Positions 20,471-32,111 of a stretch of 64,000 nt of DNA are shown one piece after another. Source of the DNA: Hanleya hanleyi (Eukaryota; Mollusca; Polyplacophora; Lepidopleurida; Hanleyidae). The position numbers were made by a program, and so were the translations under genes. The notes beneath the pieces were generated by a model, which searched no databases, was not told the DNA's origin, and saw only the letters and a program-made list of their open reading frames with translations. The stretch is from NCBI GenBank assembly GCA_036873755.1, contig JAVTVY010017183.1:1-64000 (forward strand), read 5' to 3'. The first letter of the stretch is position 1, and the number at the start of each line of letters is the position of its first letter.

Positions 20471-22564
20471 TAGTAAATAAAGTATGCCTTGACAAACATT
20501 GCTATTCCGTCAATTCCTCCATTCAAGTTTCTTCAAGTTCTGTGATAAATATCGTACATTGACGGCAAATAAGATTGTAGTGTACAGTATCTCGAGGGCG
20601 ACGTTTCTGATCCTGTTTCTTATACAGCTTAACTATCGGCTAATGGTCGTTTGAATTCAATTATTCAACTAGGAAATTCATATTCAGAAAATTCAGAAAA
20701 ACTGAAACAGACTTGTTTTTCATTTGATGGCTTTGGAACTGGTGCTAACTGTCAAACGTAAATGTTGATTATTTCTTTTGTGGACAACGGTTAAACACTG
20801 AATATGTTGTATGGTGCCTCGATCGAATGGTTTATGGTAACTGGCAGTCCATCGGCTCTCGAGGGGTGCGAGATATCTATTTTCCTGCTTACGTCAGTAC
20901 GATTCAACAGTCTTAACTGGTTGAGCGCTTGGCTGTTCAAAATTTTGTTTCATCTGAGAAAGAAGACAGAATACTTGCCTTATAATCCGCTTCATCTCAG
21001 CACGATTTACCCTCGTATCCTTGCCATTGGGAAGTATGGGATCGGTATAGCCTAGTCTTTGAAAAATGCCTTCAGGGTACGATTACAGGGATAGTTTTTT
21101 TCCTTTCTTACAGACAATACGACTAAATCTTCATTGACTGTCTTTTCAAGCTTCTGACAGTTTGATGAATCAAAGAACATTTTTGTTCAATAATCGGATA
21201 ATATTTCTGCGTGAATCAAGCAGCACATATAGGTCTGAACATGCATAGGGAGGAGCGTGCTCATGAACACACGTTACATAATTAAAGGAAATGTAGAAAT
21301 AGTCTTCAATTTCAAATAGTATTGGAAAGACCGCACGGTGTTCCCGTCTTCAAATAATTATTGCTGAATACGGAACAGTATATGTAGTCCTATATCGAAC
21401 TGGTATCGTTAAAGATATTGTACCATGATCTACAGACCTATACGACAGCAAAAAATTGTGGTGATGACGAAACCAAGGCTGCTTCAATAGCGAATCCAAA
21501 TGTTCAGACACCCGCTTCTAGTGTTGATATAGTTTACATGTATCCATGGGATATGGACAATGGTTCCTATGTTTTTTTCCTACCATTGATCACAATAGAT
21601 GGCTCACTGAACCTGATATAATGTAGGAGAGAATTATAACTAGCAAGAATAACAACCCAAAGCAAAAACCGTAAACATCCGCCGGAACAATACTATGAGG
21701 GCATTTTTACGATCTTTCGCTCGAGAAGATGGATTTATTGGGATAAAATTCGGTTCTATAAGATCGATTTTAATTATTTTATCCGGTCTTGTGTTTACCA
21801 CTAACCCAAAACCGTGTTAAGAGTTACGTTTGCCCTAGGGACTGAAATCCGGAGATTGAACCACAGGTTGGAGTATCAAACAGAGAACCACAGCCCTCGC
21901 CGTCCGAGGATAACGGCTAATAATTGAGCAATAAAAGACAACAATCTTATATGTTAATGAACCAGTCCAAGCTACTTTGGGTATTCAAATGAAGTTTCAT
22001 TTGAGCAATACATCCTCAGCTATAAACACGATGAACTTGCCATTGTTTGGACAAGGGACAAGAATATTGGATCACAATGTACATTTTTTGGAGAGTTCAT
22101 GCTCCAAAGTCAGGGGAAGTTTCGACACACACGTTGATCAATCAGTCAAGTGGTGTATTCTAAATTCTGCTTCAATGTTACACAATATTTGGGATTCAAT
22201 TTGTTATACAGCTGGTACAGAGACGTTGATATAGTAACGTCGGAAGTTATGGTTCGCATTCTCAGAATTTCCACGTAATAAGAAATAGAAATTTGAGAGA
22301 GTTTTAGCAGAGATATGGGATCAACCTCAGGTTTTCATTTATGGCTTTGACCGCACCGAGAAAGGAAGTGATCAACGATGGCCTGCAATTGTCACAGTGT
22401 TTTTTCCAGTTTGGGAACGATAAAAACTACCACGATACAGAGGTTAATGGCGTTTCATGCTTGTATAATCTAAGCGATCTTCTGGCTATTTTCCGTCTGA
22501 CAAAGAGGTATGGCATCAATACGCCGAGTTCATTTATATGGGTGAAATTGTCGTGGAGATGTGA

Positions 22565-22695
22565 AAAACCTGATATTCAAACGGTCCTTAGTCCCCGGTT
22601 AAGCGAAATTTGACACAAGTTACGAAACGTAGTGCCAGAGATCTTCCATGCCACGATCGTTTTCTGCCGTCAGTCTACGATATCAATACCGACAC
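22565..22695 (-). mobile_element. RT C-terminal fragment
   Basis: CCCCGGTTAAGCGAAATT followed by ACACAAGTTACGAAACG and GCCAGAGATCTT is the inverted end of the recurring RT (compare 17.46-17.52 and 38.13-38.18 kb). About 130 bp; the rest is absent. Confidence 0.65.
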
Positions 22696-25600
22696 TGCTT
22701 TACTGTATTATAGATACCGGATGACATATTCCAAGACGAAAATACTTCATGATTTGGAATAGCAATAGTCCTTGCACCTTATCTATGTCTCAATAGGAAG
22801 AAGATGTATCAATGGGCGAAACAGAACTCGTCGCTGAAATAAGTCTGGGAATCGGAAAAATACACAAATGTGTTGGGACGATGAGATAAATTGCCATGGA
22901 CCATTCATTGTGGAACGTTCTCCAAGACGATCAAACTTTCAGCTAGATTAGAGTTTTAATATGGGATGTTACTTCCGTCTTCGACTTGCTAGATGCACTA
23001 GACTGGCCATGACACTGGCTGGAACACGAAATAATCATATTGGTTAAATTTTTCATGTCACAACGTGACATGGACAATATATTTGTCATGGAAATATACA
23101 ATATTCGGAGATATACTCCACATACATGTTTTAGCGTATATAGCCTATATTTACGTGCCTCCATTAAAAAGTATAATTAAACATATATCATATTTCTTAT
23201 AAACTATCTTGCTACGTTTATTTTCTTATTAACCCTTTGATTCTCATGAAGTATACACAGAAACAAACACTCCCATACGTTTGAATCACACTCGGCTGTC
23301 GAAGTGATCAAACATGCCTTGAAGGTCCAGTGAAGTATTATATTTTTCCTTATTGGGTATACTGGAATATTTTGCAATATCTCGAAGACGTATCAATTTC
23401 GTAATGTACCCCCTGCCCTGGGCGGTGGTTACTGACAGCTTAGGTTTCCAGGAACGAATGCGGAATGGTTCCAGAACATCAAAAGTAGAAAGCACAAATC
23501 GTGACTGTTAAAAATAGTTTCTATATGCACAAACGCACCAAGCGAACATGAAATTGTTTCAACCGCATACGATTAAAAAAATGAAATGAAACCTTTGAAG
23601 AAAATGGACAAACACATATTCATTATCACGGGACAAGATGATCCTGTCATACTTTGGATGATATCTGTGAGTACGTGTATGTCAGATACGGCAGAGGCAT
23701 TGAACACCATCTGTAGTCAATCCATCTCAACATACCATTAGATCCATATAGCGAGCAGGGATAACAAATTATCTGCGGAGAACCACTTCAATGAGAAAAC
23801 TGTAACATGTTTCGCCTTTCGCTGTCGTCCTTGATGCTCTTGTGAAATTCATTGAAGATTTTAGCACATGTTTGTCCAGTTGATGAGCTAAAGAAAGTAA
23901 AGTTCAACTATAGGGATAAATATGGATGTTGTCCTTGAAGTTATTGGGACATTCAATGAAGATTTAGCGCATTTAGTTCAGTCGATGAGCTTAGGAAAGT
24001 GAAATTTACCCACGGATAAAAATAGACGCAGAAATGAATCGTGTAGCAAAGATGCTTTGCCAATTACTTTTCGTGTTTGAGGTAATAGTTCAAATTGATT
24101 AATGCACGAGAGTGTCCTCTGAAACACATTTACTCTAAATATACTACCGTTAAGTGCATCCTGATAGGTGCTGCTAGCGCGTCTTTGGGAATACGTAACA
24201 GCTTGTGTCGAGTGCTCGAAGGAAACTTTCACCAGGGACTGTAGTCTCCACATTTACTTCTCAAGTATAAAATTCGCTTTTCCCAATATTTTCCCACACT
24301 GTTTGCAATGGTCTTTCTTTTGATGGAAACTTTACTTGAGGGGTTAAGATCACTTTAATGGGCAAACCGTTAAATAGGTTAAAGTCACATTTGGAGAGAG
24401 CTAGAAGCGCAGCTAAGGATATTCCTTATTGTTTGATTTTATCTCAATCTGGATTCTAATATCGCCATGTCCCTCTTGAAATGTTCGTTCCGTTACCTTT
24501 CTAGACGCAATGTGTGGAAAACCGTTTGTAATGGAGAAAGTATTGGTACATGATACGTACAGGTCTCGCCCTATTCATTTTATCTTCATCAGATTACCAT
24601 GGTATGGTTACGAGGCAGCCATTTTGGAGTTTGCGCACCGAATTAAAACATTACTACATACTTAGGCTAGGAATTTGATCTATATAAGCGACAGAAGAAA
24701 AAACAAGACGAAGCAAATGTTCATTTATGGATTAGCAATATTATCCACGATTTGCCAATAGTAACCTCCGATCTACCTTTCCCTACTGTGGAGTAAAATT
24801 GATGTGACAGTTATGATAATATGTTTGAATATGGAACTGCACTTCATATCTCTTATACTAAACATGCTAAAATCGTTAAAACCAATAAACGAATCCATAT
24901 GGCGAGCATTGATAATGACTTGCGCTAAACAACTTCAAGGAGCAATTTAGCCCCTCTAGTACTAGGTCAAACTGTTTCGCCTTTTAGTTTGGTGCGTTTC
25001 CTTCGTCAATATGTTGGTCAAATCGCTTATATTCTATGAATTTTTTAGCCAGTTGTAGAGCGAATGGTCGTTATGAAAACGTTATCAATGGCACGTTGTG
25101 TATAAATCTCTGCTGGCAAAATAGCTGAAGTTATTGAATCGATGCTGTATGGAGTACTTCCTTATAGTGATATTTACCCGGTAGTGAAGCGGTACTATGT
25201 GAAGTGCTTCCTTTTTGTGAAGTTTACTTGCTATTTGATGAGTGTCGTTTGGTTTTTACCTGCAAACACAACGACCGCTAACAAAACGGCAAATGAGTTT
25301 ATGGTGTAAACATCAGATAACAATGTGACTAAGATACATTACCAAAGTATTTCAAATCCGTCTGTTATGCGTCAAAAGGAGATCCTTATCAGGAACCAAT
25401 ATCCAAGATCATTATCAGGAACCAATGCACAAGATTCCTTATCTGAGGTCAATATACCAAATCAATACTCATAGGCCCAGATCAATCCCCAAAATTACTG
25501 AAATTTTAATTCGTGCTACAGTGGCGGGATCTGTTGTTTCTCGTTGGGCTGCAAGTTATCTAGTACGTCATTCGGGCATCACAGATCACATTTTCTGGGC

Positions 25601-27489
25601 ATTCTTGCATTACCATGTTTATCCCATTTTGAGGCGTGTACTCCATCAAACGCCCTCGATGCTCATTGCATTGAAATCAGATAAGTTTAGTTAAATGAAC
25701 TGATCTGTCATCACAGCTCCCGAGCTAGCGTATCTAATTCCGTTTGAGCCAGTTCTAAGTGCCGCGTGGTTACTTCATAGTTCACACACGAACAGCTGCA
25801 ATAAAAGCACGGCTGAGATACTTATGCTACGTCTGATAATCCTCCTTATTCTCCGAGTCTGAATGTGAGGTGCTGAGAGAAGCTTCCATCTGTACCCCTA
25901 TGGTAGATTTTTAGTCATCAGAGGTCAAATTTTCCACCTCTACAGACAAATTCAGTAGGCCGTCGCTCTTCATAAACAATTCCGTGTCAAGAATCGAAAA
26001 ATTGGTTCTGTATGACAGTATAGGTATTAAATCCAAGCAAGTGTCAAAATGATGAGAATAAAGCTAATTTGTTGAGGGGAAGAATGTTAGTCGTTTCCCT
26101 TGATGAAGACAATACGTCTTGACGTTCCTATTCTCAATCCGTTTCACTCGAAACAAGTAATCTTTCACCACGTGAATGACATACCATAGTTATGACTGAT
26201 CATTCATTGGTCAGCCTTGTATTGATCATCACTGAGATAAAGACAGAAGGAATTTACCGATGCCAAGTACGACTTGAGCCATGTTTGTTCTTCTATCGGT
26301 CTTGGAATATAGCATTGATGCCGTTCAGATTTAACTAATGCCCAACATACTCTACATGATGTGATTGTGATCTCAATAAATGAGATGTCTTCTATGTCAA
26401 TTCCTATTTGAACAAAAGAATGTACGTACCAGTCGCTTGAAATATGTAATCAAATTCACCAGACATCACATTTGTTGTTGACCGACGGCCGTTTCTGGTT
26501 GAATCGCGATCAGAACAAAACAGACCATGGCATTTATTCCCAGCTAAATTGTTACCAACCGTCTGACTTAAAGTAGTCCCCAATCAGACAACGCAGACAT
26601 ATTAGCATGCGTTTCCCGCAAGTATTGATATAATGAAATTTTGCAGATAGTTAAAACTCTTTTTTCCCACGGCTGGACTGGTTCTGGTGCCTCACAGCAC
26701 AGACCAACTGATTATTTTATATCCATTATCCATATTTTGTGTTGAATTGTCTGTGTGCAATCACATATAATACATCGACCGATACAATAGCATGTTATGT
26801 TTACTGACCATTGCTTAAAACAGTCTGTAACAGCCTGAACGATAGGACCAACTAATTTACTTCACCAATAATTCATTTTACTACCTGAATATGTAGTTGT
26901 GTGAATAATAAATATGACAAAGGCTACGGAAGTGAAATTTAACTACGTTTTCTTTGTGGAATGTACATTGACAATTAATATGATTTTTGGAATCAAGAAA
27001 ACCAATGTGCGATATTCGTATTAAGTTGAAATCGTCAAGCTATACCAGGCTCTAGACTATTGGGAAATATCTGTATTAAATTATAACTAATTTGGTGAGC
27101 TGATGGTAACATAGTGTAGTCCGATATTTGACTAACTCGGTTATTTGAGATGTCAATTCGAATAACTACGCAGATGGAAATTCTGACACGCCATTGGTGG
27201 ACGTGGTTTGATTTTTCCTGACCGTTTTATTTCATTATGAGAAGCACAGTTTATCCCAAAGTGCCATCGAAAGTTCCATCCATTCAAACAAACCGAAGAT
27301 CATCCAATTGTCACAGAAACAGGACTCTTTCCGAATCCCACATTGTATTTCGTGGCTCATAGAAAAGTTTTCACGTTACTGAAATTGATGTAGTGGTCAT
27401 ACAAGTCACTAGCCAATGTATCGCCTTTGAACATCAAAATAATGGTCGATGCATGGTAAGTGCAGTGGCACAAGAACATAAATACAAGC

Positions 27490-27990
27490 GCCTAATTCGT
27501 CACTCGATATTCAGCCGTTGTCTATTGAAGAATTTCCGCCTCCATAACCCAATGACCTAAGTCGTATAACAGCGCTAGGACCAAATTAAAACGTTTTCAT
27601 AGTATACATAAACATAGGCTATTACCCTACAAGAGTGAAGCGGTAAACAATCTTCAATGATGCCAACAAAACATCATTATGTTCCAAATATCAAATCGGT
27701 ATCGCTGTTCAGTATTCTTATTCCATATGATTTTTCGTTTGAAAAGCTATATAGGGAATGATATATCTCAGTCAGGCTTTGAATTTAACTGCTCAGATTT
27801 AACTGTTCAGATTTAACTGTTCACGCTGATCCAGATGTACATGGGGTTCGTAATCCCCCTAGACCCGTGTTAAGAGGAATTAGACAAAAGTTACGAAAGT
27901 TAGCATGCGATATGTATCGTTAAATTTGACACACTTTCAGTATAGGTGGTGCAGCCCTGCTTTACAAGTTTCTACTATATTGTAGTTGTT
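27490..27990 (-). mobile_element. RT family 3' end (minus orientation)
   Basis: Contains the 3' tail (GATATTCAGCCGTTGTC, 27.51 kb), the 3' flank (AAACATCATTATGTTCC; GTATACATAAACATAGG) and the last RT codons up to about 27.99 kb, where the sequence switches abruptly to plus-oriented RT. It lacks the roughly 460-bp insertion that its paralog carries at 39.69-40.15 kb, so it serves as the empty site. Confidence 0.7.
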
Positions 27991-28136
27991 ACTGATTGTG
28001 TTGTATAAAACACCATATAAAGCTAGATTTATAGCTAGTTCAAGAAGCTGAACAACTACACTCTGTCTATGCTGTTAACAAGAGCGTTGCAGGCAGTTTG
28101 ATCAGTTAAGGGGAATTATTGTTGTCCCATCTCCCT

Positions 28137-28570
28137 AGTATAATCCGTGGCGTGTCCTACTCCTCCTCCTCCTCCTCCTCCTCCTCCGCTTTATTCACTG
28201 CACAGCGGGTCGCATAGGTGTGGCTCGGGATAGGATCAGGCGAGAGACCTGGGGGTTTCGCTACCTGAGATTCCATGGGCCAGGCTTGCACCCTACAGTA
28301 GAATGGGTCAACTGCGCATGCGCGATGAGTAGTAGTATAGAAAGGGCACGCGATATCCCTATCCCAATAGGTGTGGTGCGGGATAGGGTGGGGTGAGAGA
28401 CCTGGGGTTTTCGCTACCTGAGATTCCATGGGTCTGGCTTGCACCCTACAGTAGAATGGGTCGCCTGCGCATGCGCGATGAGTAGTGCCCGATGATTAGT
28501 ATAGAAAGGGCACGCGTTTTCCCTATCCCTATAAACGAACCCATGGGGGTGAATGAGCCATGGGGGTGAA
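28137..28570. mobile_element. GC-richer insertion with internal duplication
   Basis: The paralog at 40.64-40.70 kb reads continuously from GGGGAATTATTGTTGTCCCA to AAATTCAGATGTCG; here about 435 bp intervene. The insert contains a (CTC)n tract (28158-28187) and two tandem copies of about 153 bp (from 28214 and 28367), each with GATTCCATGGG, TTGCACCCTACAGTAG and CTGCGCATGCGCGATGAG. Minus-strand frames through it end in poly-Glu from the CTC tract and are not genes. The type of element is unknown. Confidence 0.7.
28158..28187 (+). repeat. (CTC)n microsatellite
   Basis: About nine to ten uninterrupted CTC units. Confidence 0.95.
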
Positions 28571-29276
28571 TGAGCACTCGTTTCTATAAATTCAGATGTC
28601 GAATAAATGAGATACTTAAAACTCAAAAAGTCTTACGAAAGACTCAGAGGGTAAGGGACACATCTAGTAAAGAGATTATCTACTTGGGATTTCTTGTCAG
28701 AACCTCATTGAACACAGTTTATGAATAATATCGATGTTCTATAAAACTGGTCGTCGGAATGTTAATGTCAGAGACCCTGAGACTTTCTTCCGTTCTACTA
28801 CACATAATGGATATCATTCTTGGGATGTTTCTTCGTAGATATTATTGCTTGAATTTCTCCTTAAGTATATCTGTATGAAATTTTGAAATACCATATACTA
28901 ACGGCGTATTGTTATCCCAAATTGTGCATTACTTTTGTCAGACCAATATCTGTGAATACGCCTATAAGCAGAAATTGTCAAAAGATAACAATTCATAGCC
29001 TGTTCTTTCTCATTCATTCCAAATACGATCGTAGCGGGCAAGATCTCTGGCGCTATGTTTCCTAACAGACACAATCAAAGCGTAAATAATCTGGAAAACG
29101 ACTAAGAAATTCATTAGGATAAAGAAAAATGGCTAGTGACTAGGGTTTCAGTATGTATTGCTGACATAATTGAAAACTATTGACCGCTTTTCTCTTGTAG
29201 GATAACATATTGTGTTTTTGGAACTGGTTCTGTCATACGAAATAGGGCTTCGATTGTTGACGCGGAAATGTTGAAT

Positions 29277-29407
29277 TAGGAGTTAATGACCGCCTTGGTG
29301 AATATTATCATGTAATAATTTTTCGATGTTTAGTTTTTTGATGAGGTCTAAAACTAAACATCGAAAAATTATTACACGATAATATTCACTAAGAAGGTCA
29401 TTAACTC
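29277..29407. mobile_element. Hairpin element, arms about 58 bp
   Basis: GAGTTAATGACCGCC (from 29279) is mirrored by AAGGTCATTAACTC (to 29407), and the arms continue inward through ATAATTTTTCGATGTTTAGTTTT and its complement, with a 12-bp loop (GATGAGGTCT region). Only a few mismatches. It lies at a point where the paralog at 42.06 kb is uninterrupted (GAATTTCGGATCTGAAG), which supports insertion. Confidence 0.85.
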
Positions 29408-29691
29408 CATTCTAACATGTATAGTGATAAATATTTCCTCATTTCATAAGCGGAATGGCAAATTTTCTGCAAACTTGTCCCGTTTTGATACGAGAATTTC
29501 CTGACTGATTTGCAGGCCACGCTCGCGCTTGCTGCTCGTTCACGAGCTGCAGCTGTGTGAACTCCGCCCACTGTGCAGTGAATGAACTGGCTGGTGAATG
29601 TAACAGATCACAACAAACAAATGAAGATCTCCGTATGTTTTAAGGTCTGGACCAATCAGCGCACGGCTATAACGTGGAGCATGTTAGAATG
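29408..29691. mobile_element. Small element with 12-bp terminal inverted repeats
   Basis: CATTCTAACATG (29408-29419) and CATGTTAGAATG (29680-29691) are perfect inverted ends of a 284-bp segment that is locally GC-richer (CACGCTCGCGCTTGCTGC). It is absent from the paralog at 42.06 kb and abuts the hairpin at 29.28-29.41 kb, so the two may have inserted one beside the other. No target duplication resolved. Confidence 0.5.
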
Positions 29692-30875
29692 TCTGATATG
29701 AAGCCTTGTCGTAAAGTCGACGAGAGAGAACTGAAGGCCCGCTTAAGTTTTATAGACATACAAGTTATGTCTAACAATTATTCAAGCTAGCTTTCAGAGA
29801 ATTCCCTTTTGCTGACATGATGGGCAACAACTGTTAGACATCAATATGACAGAAATCATTTGTATGAAGTCAAAAAAGAGATTGAGCCACTTTATTGTAT
29901 TTGCTAAACCTCAAAGGAAAATACCAGCTTGTTAAGCAGTGTTTTATAATCGCCGTTCCAGATCGTTGCATCTAGAGTAGCCATGAAGCACTCATTATTT
30001 TTTTTGTTCAGTCATGTCAATAAAGTTAAACTAAACCTAATTCATACAATGTAGACATTCCAATCAAAGTCGTTCCGAATAGAGTCAATACCTTAGTAAT
30101 ACAACGATGGAAAGGATATCCATGGTTTCTTCGTTGATTGAGAAATAATCAGAGCTTTGTTAACATCACTCTAATATATACATGTAGCTAGTTCATTGGA
30201 CGAAAGGTAGTTCATTCGGTACTGATAAAGAACTCAAGATGCTTCATGTTAGATTGCCTGCCATAAATATCTATAAATCAATCTGTTACTAACAGTCAGA
30301 ACCAGACATAGTTCGGCTGAACTCGCTCGATGGTCTCTCGGGAGATATCTATGGGAATCCCCCGGTACCTAGACACGGCTTAATAATGAAGTTCTTTAAT
30401 CAAATATCAATTTATCTATGTTTATTCAATTTAAAGGGGGAAATGTGGAAAGGTGATCACTCATGGATGCGTGCACTCTATTGATTTCTCATAATTTAAA
30501 TCAGGATTCGCCAGTGTGGCAAGCATCATATTGCAGTCAAATTGTATAACACTTGTATATATAACAACGTGCTAACCGTGCAATTATTGAGTGTTTTAGC
30601 ACGGTTGTGTGAAATGTACATGTGTCAAGTGCAGGTGTTCACTTGGGAGACTCTATTTACAAGGCGGGAGAGGAAGGGGTCGTATGCTTCATACAATCGA
30701 ATAAACACACAAATAAATTACAAGATGGAATTTCTTTCTCAAGTTTAACTGCAGTTTTCATCGCGAAATTGACTAACAAAGCCACACAAATAGACCTACA
30801 TTCAAGTATTTCCACAGAACCTGGCTCAGCTGACAAAATAACTCTCCATTTGAAAGACCACATAAACTCGTCCAC

Positions 30876-30929
30876 TGACATTGGCACGATGCCAACGAGA
30901 CGGGAGCATCGTGCCAATATCAGTGGAGG
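30876..30929. repeat. Hairpin with 21-bp arms
   Basis: CCACTGACATTGGCACGATGC and its complement near 30909-30929 flank about 12 bp (AACGAGACGG region). One mismatch at most. It lies within the unidentified frame at 30.62-30.97 kb. Confidence 0.85.
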
Positions 30930-31019
30930 GTTTTTTTTTTCAAGAAAGGGGAGAAAGGTTGGCAAAGTTTAAAATATGTTTTCAACCTTTCATTATAATC
31001 TTAGAATAGAATAGTAATA

Positions 31020-31173
31020 ATGTTTTCATAGGCATGCTCAATGGTTATTTTAAGTACGGATAGTGTTGGAAAGTTTATAAGTTTTAAGGCACGGGCTTCG
31101 CCCTTGCTCTAAATATAAACTTTCCCGCACTAACCGTGCGTAAAATAACCATTGAGCACGCCTATGAAAACAT
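31020..31173. mobile_element. 154-bp palindromic MITE
   Basis: ATGTTTTCATAGGCATGCTC (31020) mirrors the right end, GAGCACGCCTATGAAAACAT (to 31173), and the symmetry continues through TCAATGGTTATTTTA. The centre holds CACGGGCTTCGCCC. No coding capacity; target duplication unclear. Confidence 0.85.
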
Positions 31174-31757
31174 CATTTCTTAAATAACACATATTTCGTC
31201 TGACAGCACCAATTCCAAAAGTGTATGAAATAATAATAATAATAATAAAAACACAAGGTCTTAAATCCCTGAGCATTATTATTTATTGTAATGAACTTTC
31301 AAGTCTTTTCGGACAATTTTAACATTGTTCTAAAAGCGATGGGTCGTATCTATTTGATCAAGTGATGCCGATGCGTTAATTGTGGTTTCAATATTTTCTC
31401 TAAAGATAACTGAAATCTGTCCATTTCAATGGGAGACTAAAACAATACCAACTATCCAATCAGACCCTGAGATTGCCACTTCCTGTACGCCGATTTTGGC
31501 CCAATTAACCAATCAACTGACAGAACTGGTATTCGTGTTTATCTTGTCCAATTGTCCATCCTCTAATTAGTGTGCGTTGGAGCTTGTGCAAAATCTACGG
31601 TTTGTTTGGTCGTTTTTACAACGTTTATAACAAACTAAAATCTAAAAAATGACTACGATTTCCTTGTGATATGTATAATATATTACGCTCCGAAAAACTT
31701 TTAAATTTTCATAAAATCCGTAGATGATTGTTTCATGTACCGGGGTTCAATTGCATA

Positions 31758-32111
31758 CACTCTCAGAAATATTCAGGGAATACTCCTGAATTGATCAGGA
31801 CTCAATTTCAGGGATATTTCAGGGATTTTACCTGAAATCCAGGGATAATTTCCTGAAATTGAGGTATATCATTCCTGAATTATAGCTAAATTACCTGAAT
31901 TTTAGGGGATTTTACGTACCTGAATAGGGTCGGGAACTTACTTATCAGGGTGATAAATTTACCTGAATTTCAGGGAAAATCGTCTCATTCAGGGATCTTT
32001 TTCCTGAATTCCAGGAAATTATCCCTGGATTTCAGATAAAAACCCTGAAATTGAGTTGTGAATGTACAACCTGATCAATTCAGGAGTATTCCCTGAATAT
32101 TTCTGAGAGGG
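31758..32111. mobile_element. 354-bp MITE with TA target duplication
   Basis: The ends CACTCTCAGAAATATTCAGG and CCTGAATATTTCTGAGAGGG are inverted over about 40 bp, and TA flanks both sides (31756-31757, 32112-32113). The paralog at 49.78-49.80 kb reads TTCAATTACATA then AGGTAATGTCATAATG without a gap, the same length as this site with the element and one TA removed. The interior is built of CCTGAATT/AATTCAGG and CCTGAAAT/ATTTCAGG words in both orientations, so it is self-complementary at several scales. No ORF. TA duplication fits Tc1-, Kolobok- or ISL2EU-type transposition; family unassigned. Confidence 0.9.

Larger units (their letters stand above)
28005..29265 (+). mobile_element. Decayed RT, plus orientation, with 435-bp insertion and internal deletion
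   Basis: AAAGCTAGATTTATAGCTAG (ARFIA block) at about 28.02 kb starts the readable RT. After the insertion at 28.14-28.57 kb it continues with CTTGGGATTTCTTG (28.69 kb) and a segment that matches 63.1-63.5 kb. It then jumps across the YIDD region to the C-terminus, KYDRSGQDLWRYVS, ending at 29065. The 3' flank (ATTGACCGCTTTTCTCTTG, 29.18 kb) runs to about 29.27 kb. Many stops. The catalytic motif is deleted. Confidence 0.7.
30540..31265. other. Segment unique to U1, with open frames of unknown nature
   Basis: Paralogous units pass from the block at 43.15 or 49.16 kb to the next block without this segment. It holds a plus frame (30622-30972, 116 residues, MSSAGVHLGDSIYKAGEEG) and an overlapping minus frame (30657-30965). 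Neither resembles a family I know. A 21-bp hairpin and a 154-bp inverted-repeat element are inside. It could be another inserted element. Confidence 0.4.

Noticed and set aside
28157..28444. 95-residue minus frame ending in a poly-Glu run
   Set aside because: It crosses a (CTC)n tract and a tandem duplication and is absent from the paralogous copy.
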